64,000 bases of DNA from Streptomyces sp. NBC_00775 (GTDB taxonomy: Bacteria > Actinomycetota > Actinomycetes > Streptomycetales > Streptomycetaceae): the NCBI RefSeq assembly GCF_036347135.1, contig NZ_CP108938.1, positions 7,812,001 to 7,876,000 of the forward strand. The letters are read 5' to 3'. A program made the position numbers and the translations under genes. Shown piece by piece: positions 42,920-52,400 of this stretch. Within the stretch, counting starts at the first letter, position 1. Every line of letters starts with the position of its first letter. The notes below the pieces were generated by a model that was given only the letters and a program-made list of their open reading frames with translations, did not search any database and was not told the origin of the DNA.

Positions 42920-43921
42920 TCACTCGTAGAGCGCCGCCAGCCGAGCCGCGTCCCCCGCGAAACGGTCACGCAGCCACGCCGGGGACAGCACCTCCACCTC
43001 CGGTCCGAGCCCCGTCAGCTGCGCATGGGCCACCTCCTCGGACTCGACGGGCAGGGTGACGGTCACCCAGCCCATGCCGTCCGGCGCGCCGCAGGCGGAC
43101 AGCGCCTGTCTGGCCGACGCGGGATCAACGGCGTACGACAGTCTCCGCACGCCCTCCGGAGACAGCCGTACGACGACCTCCGCCCGCAGGATGGAGCGTG
43201 CGAACTCCTCGGCCCGCTCCTCCCAGAACCCGGGCAGATCGAACGTCTCGTCCCGGCCGAAGCGCTCCTCGCCCGGCGCGACGGCCGTGAACCGGTCGAT
43301 CCGGTACACCCGGTACCCCCGGAAGGGCCCGGGCGAGGAACCCGGCTGGGCGACCTCGGCCACCCGCGCGCACAGGTACCAGACACCCGCCTTCAGCACG
43401 AGCCCGTACGGTTCGAGCACCCGCTCGACCTCGGCCTCCCCGCGACGGTAGCGCGCCGTGATCCGCCGGTCGTCCCACACCGCGTCCGCGACCGAGGGCA
43501 GCAGCTCGGGCGTCTCGGGTTCGCTGAACCAGGCGGGCGCGTCGAGATGGAACCGCTGCGCCGCCGTACGGGAAGCGTCCCGCAGGGAGGGGAGGAGGGC
43601 CGCGGACACCTTCAGGCGGGCCGCCGAGGCGGTGTCCTCCAGGCCCATCTCGCGCAGCGCCCCCGGCACCCCGCTCAGGAACAGCGCCTCCGCCTCGCCG
43701 CGGGCCAGTCCCGTCAGCCGCGTCCGGTATCCGCCGACCAGCCGGTATCCGCCGGCCCGCCCCCGGTCCGCGTACACCGGAACCCCCGCCTCCGACAGCG
43801 CCTGCGCGTCCCGCGTGATGGTCCGCTCGGACACCTCCAGCTCCCGCGCCAGCTCGGCGGCGGTCATCGACGGCCTCGACTGGAGCAGCAGCACCATCTT
43901 GATCAGGCGGGCAGCACGCAT
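42920..43921 (-). CDS. WYL-domain transcriptional regulator (YafY type)
   Basis: 333 residues: N-terminal HTH_11 ('MTAAELARELEVSERTITRD') and a linker. The WYL domain follows ('RRGEAEVERVLEPYGLVLKAG', 'VWYLCARV', 'RGYRVYRIDRF'), where the W-Y-L triad appears as W-Y-L in 'VWYLCA'. A C-terminal WCX extension completes it. WYL regulators respond to ligands, often single-stranded DNA or nucleotides, and many control defence or DNA-damage genes. No obvious target is adjacent. Confidence 0.92.
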   Translation of the reverse strand: MRAARLIKMVLLLQSRPSMTAAELARELEVSERTITRDAQALSEAGVPVYADRGRAGGYRLVGGYRTRLTGLARGEAEALFLSGVPGALREMGLEDTASAARLKVSAALLPSLRDASRTAAQRFHLDAPAWFSEPETPELLPSVADAVWDDRRITARYRRGEAEVERVLEPYGLVLKAGVWYLCARVAEVAQPGSSPGPFRGYRVYRIDRFTAVAPGEERFGRDETFDLPGFWEERAEEFARSILRAEVVVRLSPEGVRRLSYAVDPASARQALSACGAPDGMGWVTVTLPVESEEVAHAQLTGLGPEVEVLSPAWLRDRFAGDAARLAALYE

Positions 43922-44061
43922 ACGTTCATGATGCGGGGCACCACTGACAGCGCGGAGAACCGTGGCAGACGCCGAAGGGGCACGGCAGTTGCCGTACCCC
44001 TTCGCCGAACGAACCGGATCGATCCGAACCGAACCGGAACGAACCGAACGGACCTCAAGTC

Positions 44062-46767
44062 CTACAGGCCGTAGCGCTCCCGCGCTTCCTTCACCGCCGA
44101 CGCCTTGACCTCACCGCGGCGGGCGAGCTGCGCCAGCGCCGCGACGACGATCGACTGGGCGTCCACGCCGAAGTGGCGGCGGGCCGCCTCACGGGTGTCG
44201 GAGAGGCCGAAGCCGTCCGCGCCCAGCGAGGAGTAGTCCTGCTCGACCCACTGCGCGATCTGGTCCGGGACCTGGCGCATGTAGTCGGAGACCGCGAGGA
44301 CCGGGCCCTCGGCGCCCTGCAGCGCCTGGCGGACGAACGGCACCCGCTCCTCGCCGCGCAGCAGGGCCGCGTCGGCCTCCAGCGCGTCGCGGCGCAGCTC
44401 GGTCCAGGACGTCGCGGACCATACGTCCGCCGCCACACCCCACTCTTCGGCGAGCAGCTTCTGTGCCTCAAGCGTCCAGTGGATCGCCGTGCCGGAGCCC
44501 AGCAGCTGGATGCGCGGGGCGTTGGCGGCGGCCACGTTCACGCCCGCCGACTCGGCGGTGTTGAAGCGGTACAGGCCCTTGACGATGCCCTCGTCGATAC
44601 CGAGGCCGGCCGGCTTGGCGGGCTGCGGCATCGGCTCGTTGTAGACCGTCAGGTAGTAGAAGACGTTCGGGTCCTCGCCCGGGGCCGCCTCGCCGTACAT
44701 ACGGCGCAGACCGTCCTTGACGATCGCCCCGATCTCGTACGCGAACGCCGGGTCGTAGGACAGCGCGGCCGGGTTGGTCGCCGCGATGACGGGGGAGTGG
44801 CCGTCGGCGTGCTGGAGGCCCTCGCCCGTCAGCGTCGTACGGCCGGCCGTGGCGCCGACGAGGAAGCCGCGGCCGAGCTGGTCGCCGAGCTGCCACATCT
44901 GGTCGGCCGTGCGCTGCCAGCCGAACATCGAGTAGAAGATGTAGAACGGGATCATCGCTTCGCCGTGCGTGGAGTACGCGGTGGACGCGGCGATGAAGTC
45001 CGCCATGGAACCGGCCTCGGTGATCCCCTCGTTGAGGATCTGGCCGTCCTTGGCCTCCTTGTAGTACATCAGCTGGTCGCGGTCGACCGGCTCGTACGTC
45101 TGGCCCTTGGGCGAGTAGATGCCGAGGGACGGGAAGAGGCTCTCCATGCCGAAGGTGCGCGCCTCGTCGGGGACGATCGGCACCCAGCGCTTCCCGGTCT
45201 GCTTGTCGCGGACCAGGTCCTTGACCAGGCGGACGAAGGCCATCGTCGTCGCCACGTTCTGCGTGCCGGAGCCCTTGTCGAAGGACGCGAACGTCTTGTC
45301 GGCGGGGGCGGGCAGCGGGGCGAGGGCGTGCGTACGGCGGGCCGGGGCCGGGCCGCCGAGGGCCGCGCGGCGCTCCTGGAGGTAACGGACCTCGGGGGCG
45401 TCGGCGCCCGGGTGGCCGTAGGGGACCTGGCCGTCGACGAACTGGCTGTCGGAGATGGGGAGTTCGAGCAGGTCACGCATCTGCTTGAACTCGTCCGTCG
45501 ACAGCTTCTTCATCTGGTGGTTGGCGTTCTTGGACGCGAAGCCCGTGCCGAGCGTGAAGCCCTTGACCGTCTGGGCCAGGATCACCGTCGGCGCGCCCTT
45601 GTGGGCCAGGGCGGCGCGGTAGGCGGCGTACACCTTGCGCGACTCGTGGCCACCGCGGGAGAGGTGGAAGCACTCAAGGATCTTGTCGTCGCTGAGCAGC
45701 TTCGCCATCTCGACGAGCGCCGGGTCGGCGCCGAAGAAGTCCTGGCGGATGTAGGCGGCGTCGCGGGTCTGGTACGTCTGCACCTGCGCGTCGGGTACCT
45801 GGCGCAGGCGGCGTACGAGCGCGCCCGTGGTGTCGAGCTGGATCAGCTCGTCCCAGGCCGAGCCCCACAGCGACTTCACGACGTTCCAGCCGGCGCCGCG
45901 GAACTGGGCCTCCAGCTCCTGCACGATCTTGAAGTTCGCGCGGACCGGGCCGTCGAGGCGCTGCAGGTTGCAGTTGATGACGAAGGTCAGGTTGTCCAGA
46001 CCCTCGCGGGAGGCGAGTGCGAGTGCCGCGGTCGACTCGGGCTCGTCCATCTCGCCGTCACCGAGGAACGCCCAGACGTGGGACTGCGAGACGTCCTTGA
46101 TGCCGCGGTTGGTGAGGTAGCGGTTGAAGCGCGCCTGGTAGATGGCGGAGAGCGGGCCGAGGCCCATCGACACCGTCGGGAACTCCCACAGCCAGGGGAG
46201 GCGGCGCGGGTGCGGGTACGACGGCAGACCGTTGCCGCCGGACTCCTGACGGAAGCGGTCGAGGTGCTGCTCGCTCAGCCGGCCGTCGAGGAAGGCGCGG
46301 GCGTAGATGCCGGGGGAGGCGTGGCCCTGGATGTAGAGCTGGTCGCCGGACCCGTCGGCCTCCTTGCCCTTGAAGAAGTGGTTGAAGCCGGTCTCGTAGA
46401 GCCAGGCAGCCGAGGCGAAGGTGGCGATGTGGCCGCCCACGCCGTATTTGCTGCCCCGGCTCACCATCGCGGCCGCGTTCCAGCGGTTCCACGCGGTGAT
46501 CCGGCGCTCCATCTCCTCGTCGCCGTCCACGGTGGGCTCGGCGGCGGTGGGGATGGTGTTGACGTAGTCCGTCTCAAGCAGCTTGGGCAGCGCGAGACCG
46601 TTGCCCTCGGCGCGTTCCAGTGTGCGGCGCATCAAGTACGCGGCACGGTGCGGCCCGGCCGCCTGGGTGACGGCGTCCAGGGAGGCCTGCCATTCGGCGG
46701 TCTCCTCGGGGTCGCGGTCCGGGAGCTGGTCGAGCTCGCTCGGCTGGATTGCGGTGGGGTCGGTCAT
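44062..46767 (-). CDS. aceE: pyruvate dehydrogenase E1 component, homodimeric
   Basis: 901 residues, the usual AceE size. Decarboxylates pyruvate and reductively acetylates E2 lipoyl groups, using thiamine diphosphate. The cofactor motif starts '[10 protein letters not shown]' and ends 'NLTFVINCN', about 28 residues apart. '[20 protein letters not shown]', '[17 protein letters not shown]' and '[16 protein letters not shown]' are typical. The ATG has GGAAGG six bases upstream. It stands downstream of a GntR regulator gene in the same direction, separated by 327 bases rich in palindromes. Its E2 (sucB-type) and E3 are encoded 10 kb away. Confidence 0.97.
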   Translation of the reverse strand: MTDPTAIQPSELDQLPDRDPEETAEWQASLDAVTQAAGPHRAAYLMRRTLERAEGNGLALPKLLETDYVNTIPTAAEPTVDGDEEMERRITAWNRWNAAAMVSRGSKYGVGGHIATFASAAWLYETGFNHFFKGKEADGSGDQLYIQGHASPGIYARAFLDGRLSEQHLDRFRQESGGNGLPSYPHPRRLPWLWEFPTVSMGLGPLSAIYQARFNRYLTNRGIKDVSQSHVWAFLGDGEMDEPESTAALALASREGLDNLTFVINCNLQRLDGPVRANFKIVQELEAQFRGAGWNVVKSLWGSAWDELIQLDTTGALVRRLRQVPDAQVQTYQTRDAAYIRQDFFGADPALVEMAKLLSDDKILECFHLSRGGHESRKVYAAYRAALAHKGAPTVILAQTVKGFTLGTGFASKNANHQMKKLSTDEFKQMRDLLELPISDSQFVDGQVPYGHPGADAPEVRYLQERRAALGGPAPARRTHALAPLPAPADKTFASFDKGSGTQNVATTMAFVRLVKDLVRDKQTGKRWVPIVPDEARTFGMESLFPSLGIYSPKGQTYEPVDRDQLMYYKEAKDGQILNEGITEAGSMADFIAASTAYSTHGEAMIPFYIFYSMFGWQRTADQMWQLGDQLGRGFLVGATAGRTTLTGEGLQHADGHSPVIAATNPAALSYDPAFAYEIGAIVKDGLRRMYGEAAPGEDPNVFYYLTVYNEPMPQPAKPAGLGIDEGIVKGLYRFNTAESAGVNVAAANAPRIQLLGSGTAIHWTLEAQKLLAEEWGVAADVWSATSWTELRRDALEADAALLRGEERVPFVRQALQGAEGPVLAVSDYMRQVPDQIAQWVEQDYSSLGADGFGLSDTREAARRHFGVDAQSIVVAALAQLARRGEVKASAVKEARERYGL

Positions 46768-46890
46768 TGCGCCGCCTTCCGGATGCGGAGGGGGGTTCCC
46801 TCATCGGTAAGGGGTTTTCGGGGTGCCCTTTGTCTTTGGCAGGACAGGGCGATGGGCTCTGGTGGGAGCCCGTCGGTGACTGTAACCCCC

Positions 46891-46907
46891 TGATCGATGA
46901 TCGATCA
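46891..46907. promoter_or_regulatory. palindromic operator candidate upstream of aceE
   Basis: TGATCGAT-G-ATCGATCA, a perfect 17-bp palindrome 124 bases upstream of aceE. Regulator unknown; the GntR protein encoded next door is the first candidate. Confidence 0.5.
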
Positions 46908-46946
46908 AAGGGTTCACGCCGAAAACCTCTTCGTATCGCGAAAGTC

Positions 46947-47085
46947 GGCACGGGGTGCCTTCACGGCAGGCACCGGGTGCCTTGGATTCCCAGGGATTCT
47001 TCAGGGTTTTCCCAGGTGAGCGCATGTGTGCTCGGCTGCGCTCGGCTGTGTCGAGGCCGTGGCGCGCCGCCCGGCACGAGGTGCC
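46947..47085. repeat. three GGCAC-N3-GTGCC palindromes between aceE and gntR
   Basis: Copies at 46947-46959 (N3 = GGG), 46969-46981 (CGG) and 47073-47085 (GAG). The first two are exactly 22 bases apart, two helical turns. They occupy the aceE upstream region and the 3' flank of the gntR gene; the remainder of this 327-base gap shows no gene. Confidence 0.6.
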
Positions 47086-47094
47086 TCGGCCGTG

Positions 47095-47718
47095 TCACGG
47101 GCGCGGCGCGCACCCCAGCACATGCGCCTTCACCAGGTCGGCGATCAGCGGATCCCGCCGCCGGAAGGCGTCCACGAGGGCCTCGTGCTCCTCCGCGTAC
47201 GACTGCTGGACGGTCCCCAGCCAGCGGATCGACAGGGCCGTGAACACCTCGATGCCCAGCCCCTCCCAGGTGTGCAGCAGCACGGAGTTGTTGGCGGCCC
47301 GCACCAGCTCGCGATGGAAGCCCACGGTGTGCCGGACCTGACCGGTCCCGTCCGCCAGCCGGTCGGCCTCGTACAGCGCCGCGACATGCGGCTCCAGAGC
47401 CGAGCAGTCCTCGGCGAGCCGCTCGGCCGCCAGCTCGGCCGCGATGGCCTCAAGACCGGCTCGTACGGGGTAGCTCTCCTCCAGGTCGGCGGCTGTCAGG
47501 TTTCTCACCCGCACGCCCTTGTTCGGCGCCGACTCGATCAACCGCAGCGACTCCAGCTCGCGCAGCGCCTCCCGCACCGGGGTCTGGCTGACCTCCAGCT
47601 CGGTGGCGATCCGCCGCTCCACGATCCGCTCGCCCGGCTTCCAGCGCCCGCTGACGATCCCCTCCACGATGTGCTCGCGGATCTGTTCGCGCAGCGAGTG
47701 GACGACGGGCGCGGTCAT
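47095..47718 (-). CDS. GntR-family regulator, FadR/FCD subfamily
   Basis: 207 residues. N-terminal winged helix ('LREQIREHIVEGIVSGRWKPGERIVERR', split here at KPGERI; 'LEVSQTPVREALREL'). The C-terminal all-helical FCD ligand domain carries probable metal ligands in 'HRELVRAANN' and 'EEHEALVDAF'. AAAGGAG before the ATG at 47718 sets the start; longer frames are shadow. FCD regulators bind small carboxylates. With aceE next in line, control of pyruvate metabolism (as by PdhR in other bacteria) is a reasonable inference. Confidence 0.92.
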   Translation of the reverse strand: MTAPVVHSLREQIREHIVEGIVSGRWKPGERIVERRIATELEVSQTPVREALRELESLRLIESAPNKGVRVRNLTAADLEESYPVRAGLEAIAAELAAERLAEDCSALEPHVAALYEADRLADGTGQVRHTVGFHRELVRAANNSVLLHTWEGLGIEVFTALSIRWLGTVQQSYAEEHEALVDAFRRRDPLIADLVKAHVLGCAPRP

Positions 47719-47758
47719 GAAGGCTCCTTTGGGAGGGGTGCGGGAACCCCGAGGGCGT

Positions 47759-47773
47759 TTGACGTTTAGACAA
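47759..47773. promoter_or_regulatory. candidate autoregulatory site of the GntR gene
   Basis: TTGAC-GTTTA-GACAA, an inverted repeat with one mismatch, 41 bases upstream of the gntR start. Many FCD regulators bind TTGTC-type palindromes. Inference only. Confidence 0.35.
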
Positions 47774-48008
47774 TAAGGCCGCACCCCGCTCCGTGAGAGG
47801 CGCACGGGGGCGCTTTCATGCAGGTGAGACGAGACTTACACGCTGTCAGAGTGCCCGCGCCTGTAAAGACCCGTACCGGGTACGGCCCGGAGGCGTCACG
47901 ACCGTGTCACCCGTTGAACTGCCGAGCCCCCGTTACGTGTGGCCCCCTGCACAGGGTTCCCGCGCAGGGCGCCCTCGGGCACATCGGCGGGAACACCAGG
48001 GGGATGAC

Positions 48009-48713
48009 ATGAGCGGACGGGCACGGAAACGAGGGTTTCGCTGGGCGCTGGCGGCGGCCGCGGCCGGAGTGGTCGTGGGCATGACGGGCTGCCAGCCGAT
48101 GGACACCGGGGCGGCCGTGAAGCCGAGCGGCGGCACCCCGTCCCACAGCGCCACCGCCGGCACCGGCTCGGCAGGCCCGGTGGGCTCGGCCGGGCAGCCC
48201 GCCGGCCCCGGCGGCGCCTGCGTCTTCGTCAAGCCGGACGGCGCCCAGAAGTTCGGCCACACCGGCTGGGGCTTCCGCATCACGGGCACCGACCGCTGGG
48301 AGTACGGCGCCGTCGAGAACCCGTCGAACGCCCTCTACACCCCGCCCGGCGGCGACATCGGCGCCTGGCACGCCGAGGGCTCGTACGCCCAGATGCTCAG
48401 CGACATGTCCCGCGACGCGCACTACCCCGGGAAGTCGACCCACCCGTACAGCCGCTACCGCTGCACCTCGTCATCGACCAGCGACGTGAACGGGGCCCGC
48501 GCGATGGTTCGTACGGTGGAGGGCCGCGGGTTCCTTGTCGGGGTCGACCCGGAGACGGGGGATCTGGGGTCGCGGGACTGCCTGGACGCGACGTACGACG
48601 TTTTGAAGGCGTACCGGACGCGGCACCTTACGCCTGCGTATCAGACGGAGATTCCGAATGTGTGGGTGGAGACGTTGGTGCTGTGGACGGACAAGGCGCT
48701 GACGCCTCGGTGA
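48009..48713 (+). CDS. lipoprotein of unknown function
   Basis: 234 residues. AGGGGG six bases before the ATG at 48009. Signal 'WALAAAAAGVVVGMTGC' ends in a lipobox (MTGC). A Gly/Ala/Ser linker (about 38-68) leads to a soluble domain with three cysteines ('ACVFVKPDG', 'RYRCTSSS', 'SRDCLDATYDVL') and many aromatic residues ('WGFRITGTDRWEYGAVE'). The layout 'FGHTGWGF...WEYGAVEN' resembles NlpC-like or amidase-like cores but lacks an obvious Cys-His pair; I do not assign a function. Confidence 0.75.
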   Translation: MSGRARKRGFRWALAAAAAGVVVGMTGCQPMDTGAAVKPSGGTPSHSATAGTGSAGPVGSAGQPAGPGGACVFVKPDGAQKFGHTGWGFRITGTDRWEYGAVENPSNALYTPPGGDIGAWHAEGSYAQMLSDMSRDAHYPGKSTHPYSRYRCTSSSTSDVNGARAMVRTVEGRGFLVGVDPETGDLGSRDCLDATYDVLKAYRTRHLTPAYQTEIPNVWVETLVLWTDKALTPR

Positions 48714-48754
48714 GGTCGCGGTGAGGACGGCTGTCCGGCCGCCCGGCCGTCCGG

Positions 48755-49479
48755 CTATGGCGGGGATTCCCCGGAGTTGGGGATCTTGGTTTTGCGGAAC
48801 CGCCAGGGGAAGCCGCCGCCTCGGGGCTTGATGGGGGTGCGGGTGGGCGGGATGCGATACCCGGCGGCTACGAGGTGGAGGGCATCGGCGTAGGAGCCGG
48901 GGGCGGTGCTCACCTCTGGCAGGCAGCGCCGGTCCGCGCCGTACATCTCGGCCGCGCCTACGGCGATGCTGTGCGCCTTGCCGACCGAGCGGCCATGGGC
49001 GAGGGCGCTGTAGAGCGTGCGGGAGTAGTCGAGGCAGCCGGTGTCGGTGATCGGGCCGCCGGTGCCTATGACGCAGGGGACCGTCTCGGAGAGGAGCGCG
49101 GCCAGCTCGGAGGTCCAGCAGGCGCTGAGGACTACGAGCCGGAGGCCCTCCGCCACGAATTCGGTGAGCAGTTTGCACAGGCCTTGGTCGGAGACCGGGG
49201 CCTCTCCGCCGTCGTCGGTGAGGAAGCGGAGGCCGCCGCCGGGGGTGCCGCGGGCGGAGAAGTGCAGGACTGCGGGGGCGCCCCTGATCAGGCGGTCGGG
49301 CAGGTCTCGGGCTTGCACCGCTTGGAGGCTTTCGAGGGTGAGGGCGTGGCCGTATCGCCCGTGCGTGATGCTCTGCTGCATTTCCCGGTACTCCGCTCCG
49401 GCGTCCGGGTTCCGGGTACTCGGGGGGAGGCTGCCTGGACTACGAGGATCGTGGAGCGGGGGAGGGGTGGGGTGGTCAT
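48755..49479 (-). pseudogene. CHAT-domain protease gene, frameshifted and lacking catalytic His
   Basis: Starts at ATG 49479 ('MTTPPLPRSTILVVQAASP') overlapping the preceding stop by four bases. The frame then fails: codons after the run of six C (49422-49427) are nonsense, whereas one extra base there would join the ATG to an open frame running 'RNPDAGAEYREMQQSITHGR' and on to the stop at 48755. The second part is a CHAT (caspase-like) core: 'AVLHFSARGTPGGGLRF', with Arg where the catalytic His is expected (HFSAHG in relatives), and 'VVLSACWTSE' with the Cys intact. Either a decayed gene or a homopolymer sequencing error; the His loss is independent of it. Confidence 0.75.
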
Positions 49480-52400
49480 GGGGTGGTTGTTGTGGACAAG
49501 AGGCTTTGGAGGAGGGTGTTCAGGGCCGGGGCGTGTTGGGGGGAGCGGCCCATGAGGGTGGCGATTTCGGCGATGGCTCGGTCTCGGGCTGTGGGGTCGG
49601 GGGTGGGCCAGGGGGTGGGGTCGTAGGGGGCTTCGGCGAGGGCTGCGGAGATGGCCAGGTGGACTGTGCCGGTGAACTCGTCTTGGTGGATGAGGAGTTC
49701 GAGTAGGGCGCAGGCGTTGAGGAGTGTGGGGTTCGGGGCGGCTAGCAGCTGCTGGACTCGTTCGTTCAGGGGGGTGCGGTCCCTGACGTATTGGTAGGCG
49801 GTGGGGATTCCGTCTTCGCGGGCCAGGAGGAGGAGTGCGAAGTGGGCGGCGGATTCTGCGCTTTCGGTGTCGGTGTTGAGTAGTGCGAGGGCCTGGTCGT
49901 GCAGGAGATGCTCTGCGTGGTCCGAGAGGTGGGCCTGGGACTCATCCCAGGTAGGGGTGGTGATCCAGGAGCTGAGCAATTCTCGTGTGAGGTACGGACG
50001 GAAAGCGGCGTCTGGGGTGTTGGTTGTGGCGTCGTGGGCGACTCGGAGGTGTTGCTCGGCGGCTTCGTAGACCAGGGCGAGTTCCTCCAAGGCCAGGGCG
50101 GTTTCGGGGGACTGGAGGTGCGCAGAGTGTTCCTCCCAGAAGGCGCGGGCGGCTGCCCAGGTGGGGCAGTTGATCCACTCGATGGCGAGGTCGAGGGTGG
50201 CCTCGTGGAGCTTCAGCCATGCCGGGGGCTCTGCGCCGGTTGATGTGCGCCAGGAGTCATTGATCTGAGAGGCGGCGTCCGTGCTTGTGCGGCTGAGGTC
50301 GCGCAGCAGATGCCGGGCATTGAGAGCGGCGGGATCTGGGCCGGTGAGTGGGGGCGATGCGAGGAGTTCGATCAAGGAGCGAATTCCGGCATCGGGTTCT
50401 GTCTGTGTGAGTTGGAACTCCGCGCGCTGGACGGTGATCTGGCGCGCGGCGGCTGGGTGGGCACCTAGGGACTGTTCTGCCTGGGTGAAGGCGGTAAGCG
50501 CTTCGTCAACGGGGGCGATGGCGGCGAGGTTGTTGAGGGAGGTGGCGAGGTTGGGGAGGTAGGCGGCGGGGTTGGTTTCGGCGAGGGTTCGGCGGATGGT
50601 GACGGCTTGGGTGCTGGTGGTGAGTGCGGTTTGTCGGTCTCCGGTCTCGCTCTGGCGATTGGAGAGGTTGTTGAGGGAGGCGGCGAAGTTGGGGAGGTAG
50701 GCGGCGGGGTTGGTTTCGGCGAGGGTGCGGTAGAGGTCGGTGGCTTGGGTGCTGGTGGTGAGTGCGGTTTGTCGGTCTCCGGTCTCGCTCTGGATGCTGG
50801 CGAGGTTGTTGAGGGAGGTGGCGAGGGCGGGGAGGTAGGCGGAGGGGTTGGTTTCGGCGAGGGTGCGGCGGATGGTGACGGCTTGGTTGATGGTGGTGAG
50901 TGCGGCTTGTCGGTTTCCCGTCTCGCTCTGGCGATTGGAGAGGTTGTTGAGGGACAAGGCGAGGTTGGGGAGGTAGGTGGCGGGGTTGGTTTCGGCGAGG
51001 GTGCGGTAGAGGTCGGTGGCTTGGGTGCTGGTGGTGAGTGCGGCTTGTCGGTCTCCGGTCTCGCTCTGGATGTTGGCGAGGTTGTTGAGGGAGGTGGCAA
51101 GGGCGGGGAGGTAGGCGGCGGGGTTGGTTTCGGCGAGGGTGCGGCGGATGGTGACGGCTTGGGTGCTGGTGGTGAGTGCGGCTTGCCGGTTTCCGGTCTC
51201 GCTCTGGTAGACGGCGAGGTTGTTGAGGGAGGTGGCGAGGTTGGGGAGGTAGGTGGCGGGGTTGGTTTCGGCGAGGGTGCGGTAGAGGTCGGTGGCTTGG
51301 GTGCTGGTGGTGAGTGCGGTTTGTCGGTCTCCGGTCTCGCTCTGGATGCTGGCGAGGTTGTTGAGGGAGGCGGCGAGGTCGGGGAGGTAGGCGGCGGGGT
51401 TGGTTTCGGCGAGGGTGCGGCGGATGGTCACGGCTTGGGCGCTGGTGGTGAGTGCGGCTTGCCGGTTTCCGGTCTCGCTCTGGTAGACGGCGAGGTTGCT
51501 GAGGGAGCCGGCGAGGTCGGGGAGGTAGGCGGCGGGGTTGGTTTCGGCAAGCGCGCGGTAGAGGTCGGTGGCTTGGGTGCTGGTGGTGAGTGCGGTTTGT
51601 CGGTCTCCGGTCTCCCTCTGGCTGCTGGCCAGGTTGTTGAGGGAGTTGGCGAGGTTGGGGAGGTAGGCGGCGGGGTTGGTTTCGGCGAGGGTGCGGCGGA
51701 TGGTGACCGCTTGGGTGATGGTGGTGAGTGCAGCTTGTCGGTTTCCGGTCTCGCTCTGGCGATTGGAGAGGTTGTTGAGGGACAAGGCGAGGTCGGGGAG
51801 GTAGGCGGCGGGGTTGGTTTCGGCGAGGGTGCGGTAGAGGTCGGTGGCTTGGGTGCTGGTGGTGAGTGCGGCTTGTCGGTTTCCGGTCTCGCTCTGGATG
51901 GTGGCGAGGTTGTTGAGGGACAAGGCGAGGTTGGGGAGGTAGGTGGCGGGGTTGGTTTCGGCGAGGGTGCGGTAGAGGTCGGTGGCTTGGGTGCTGGTGG
52001 TGAGTGCGGCTTGTCGGTCTCCGGTCTCGCTCTGACTGCTGGCGAGGTTGTTGAGGGAGGCGGCGAGGTCGGGGAGGTGGGCGGAGGGGTTGGTTTCGGC
52101 AAGGGTGCGGCGGATGGTGACCGCTTGGTTGATGGTGGTGAGTGCGGCTTGTCGGTCTCCGGTCTCGCTCTGGAAGACGGCGAGGTTGTTGAGGGAGCCG
52201 GCGAGGTCGGGGAGGTAGGCGGCGGGGTTGGTTTCGGTAAGGGACCGATAAAGGTCAGACGCCTCCCGGGACGGCGCGAGCGCCTGCTCCCGCTGTCCCG
52301 CTTTCGAAAGCGAGACCGCCAGCCCACCCAAAGCCCTCGCCAGATCCGGCCAGAACACCTCCCCCCGCAGCTCCACAAGTTCACGCACCAACGCGATACC

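Noticed and set aside
44173..46893. 906-residue plus-strand ORF opposite aceE
   Set aside because: Shadow of aceE; no ribosome site and no domain.
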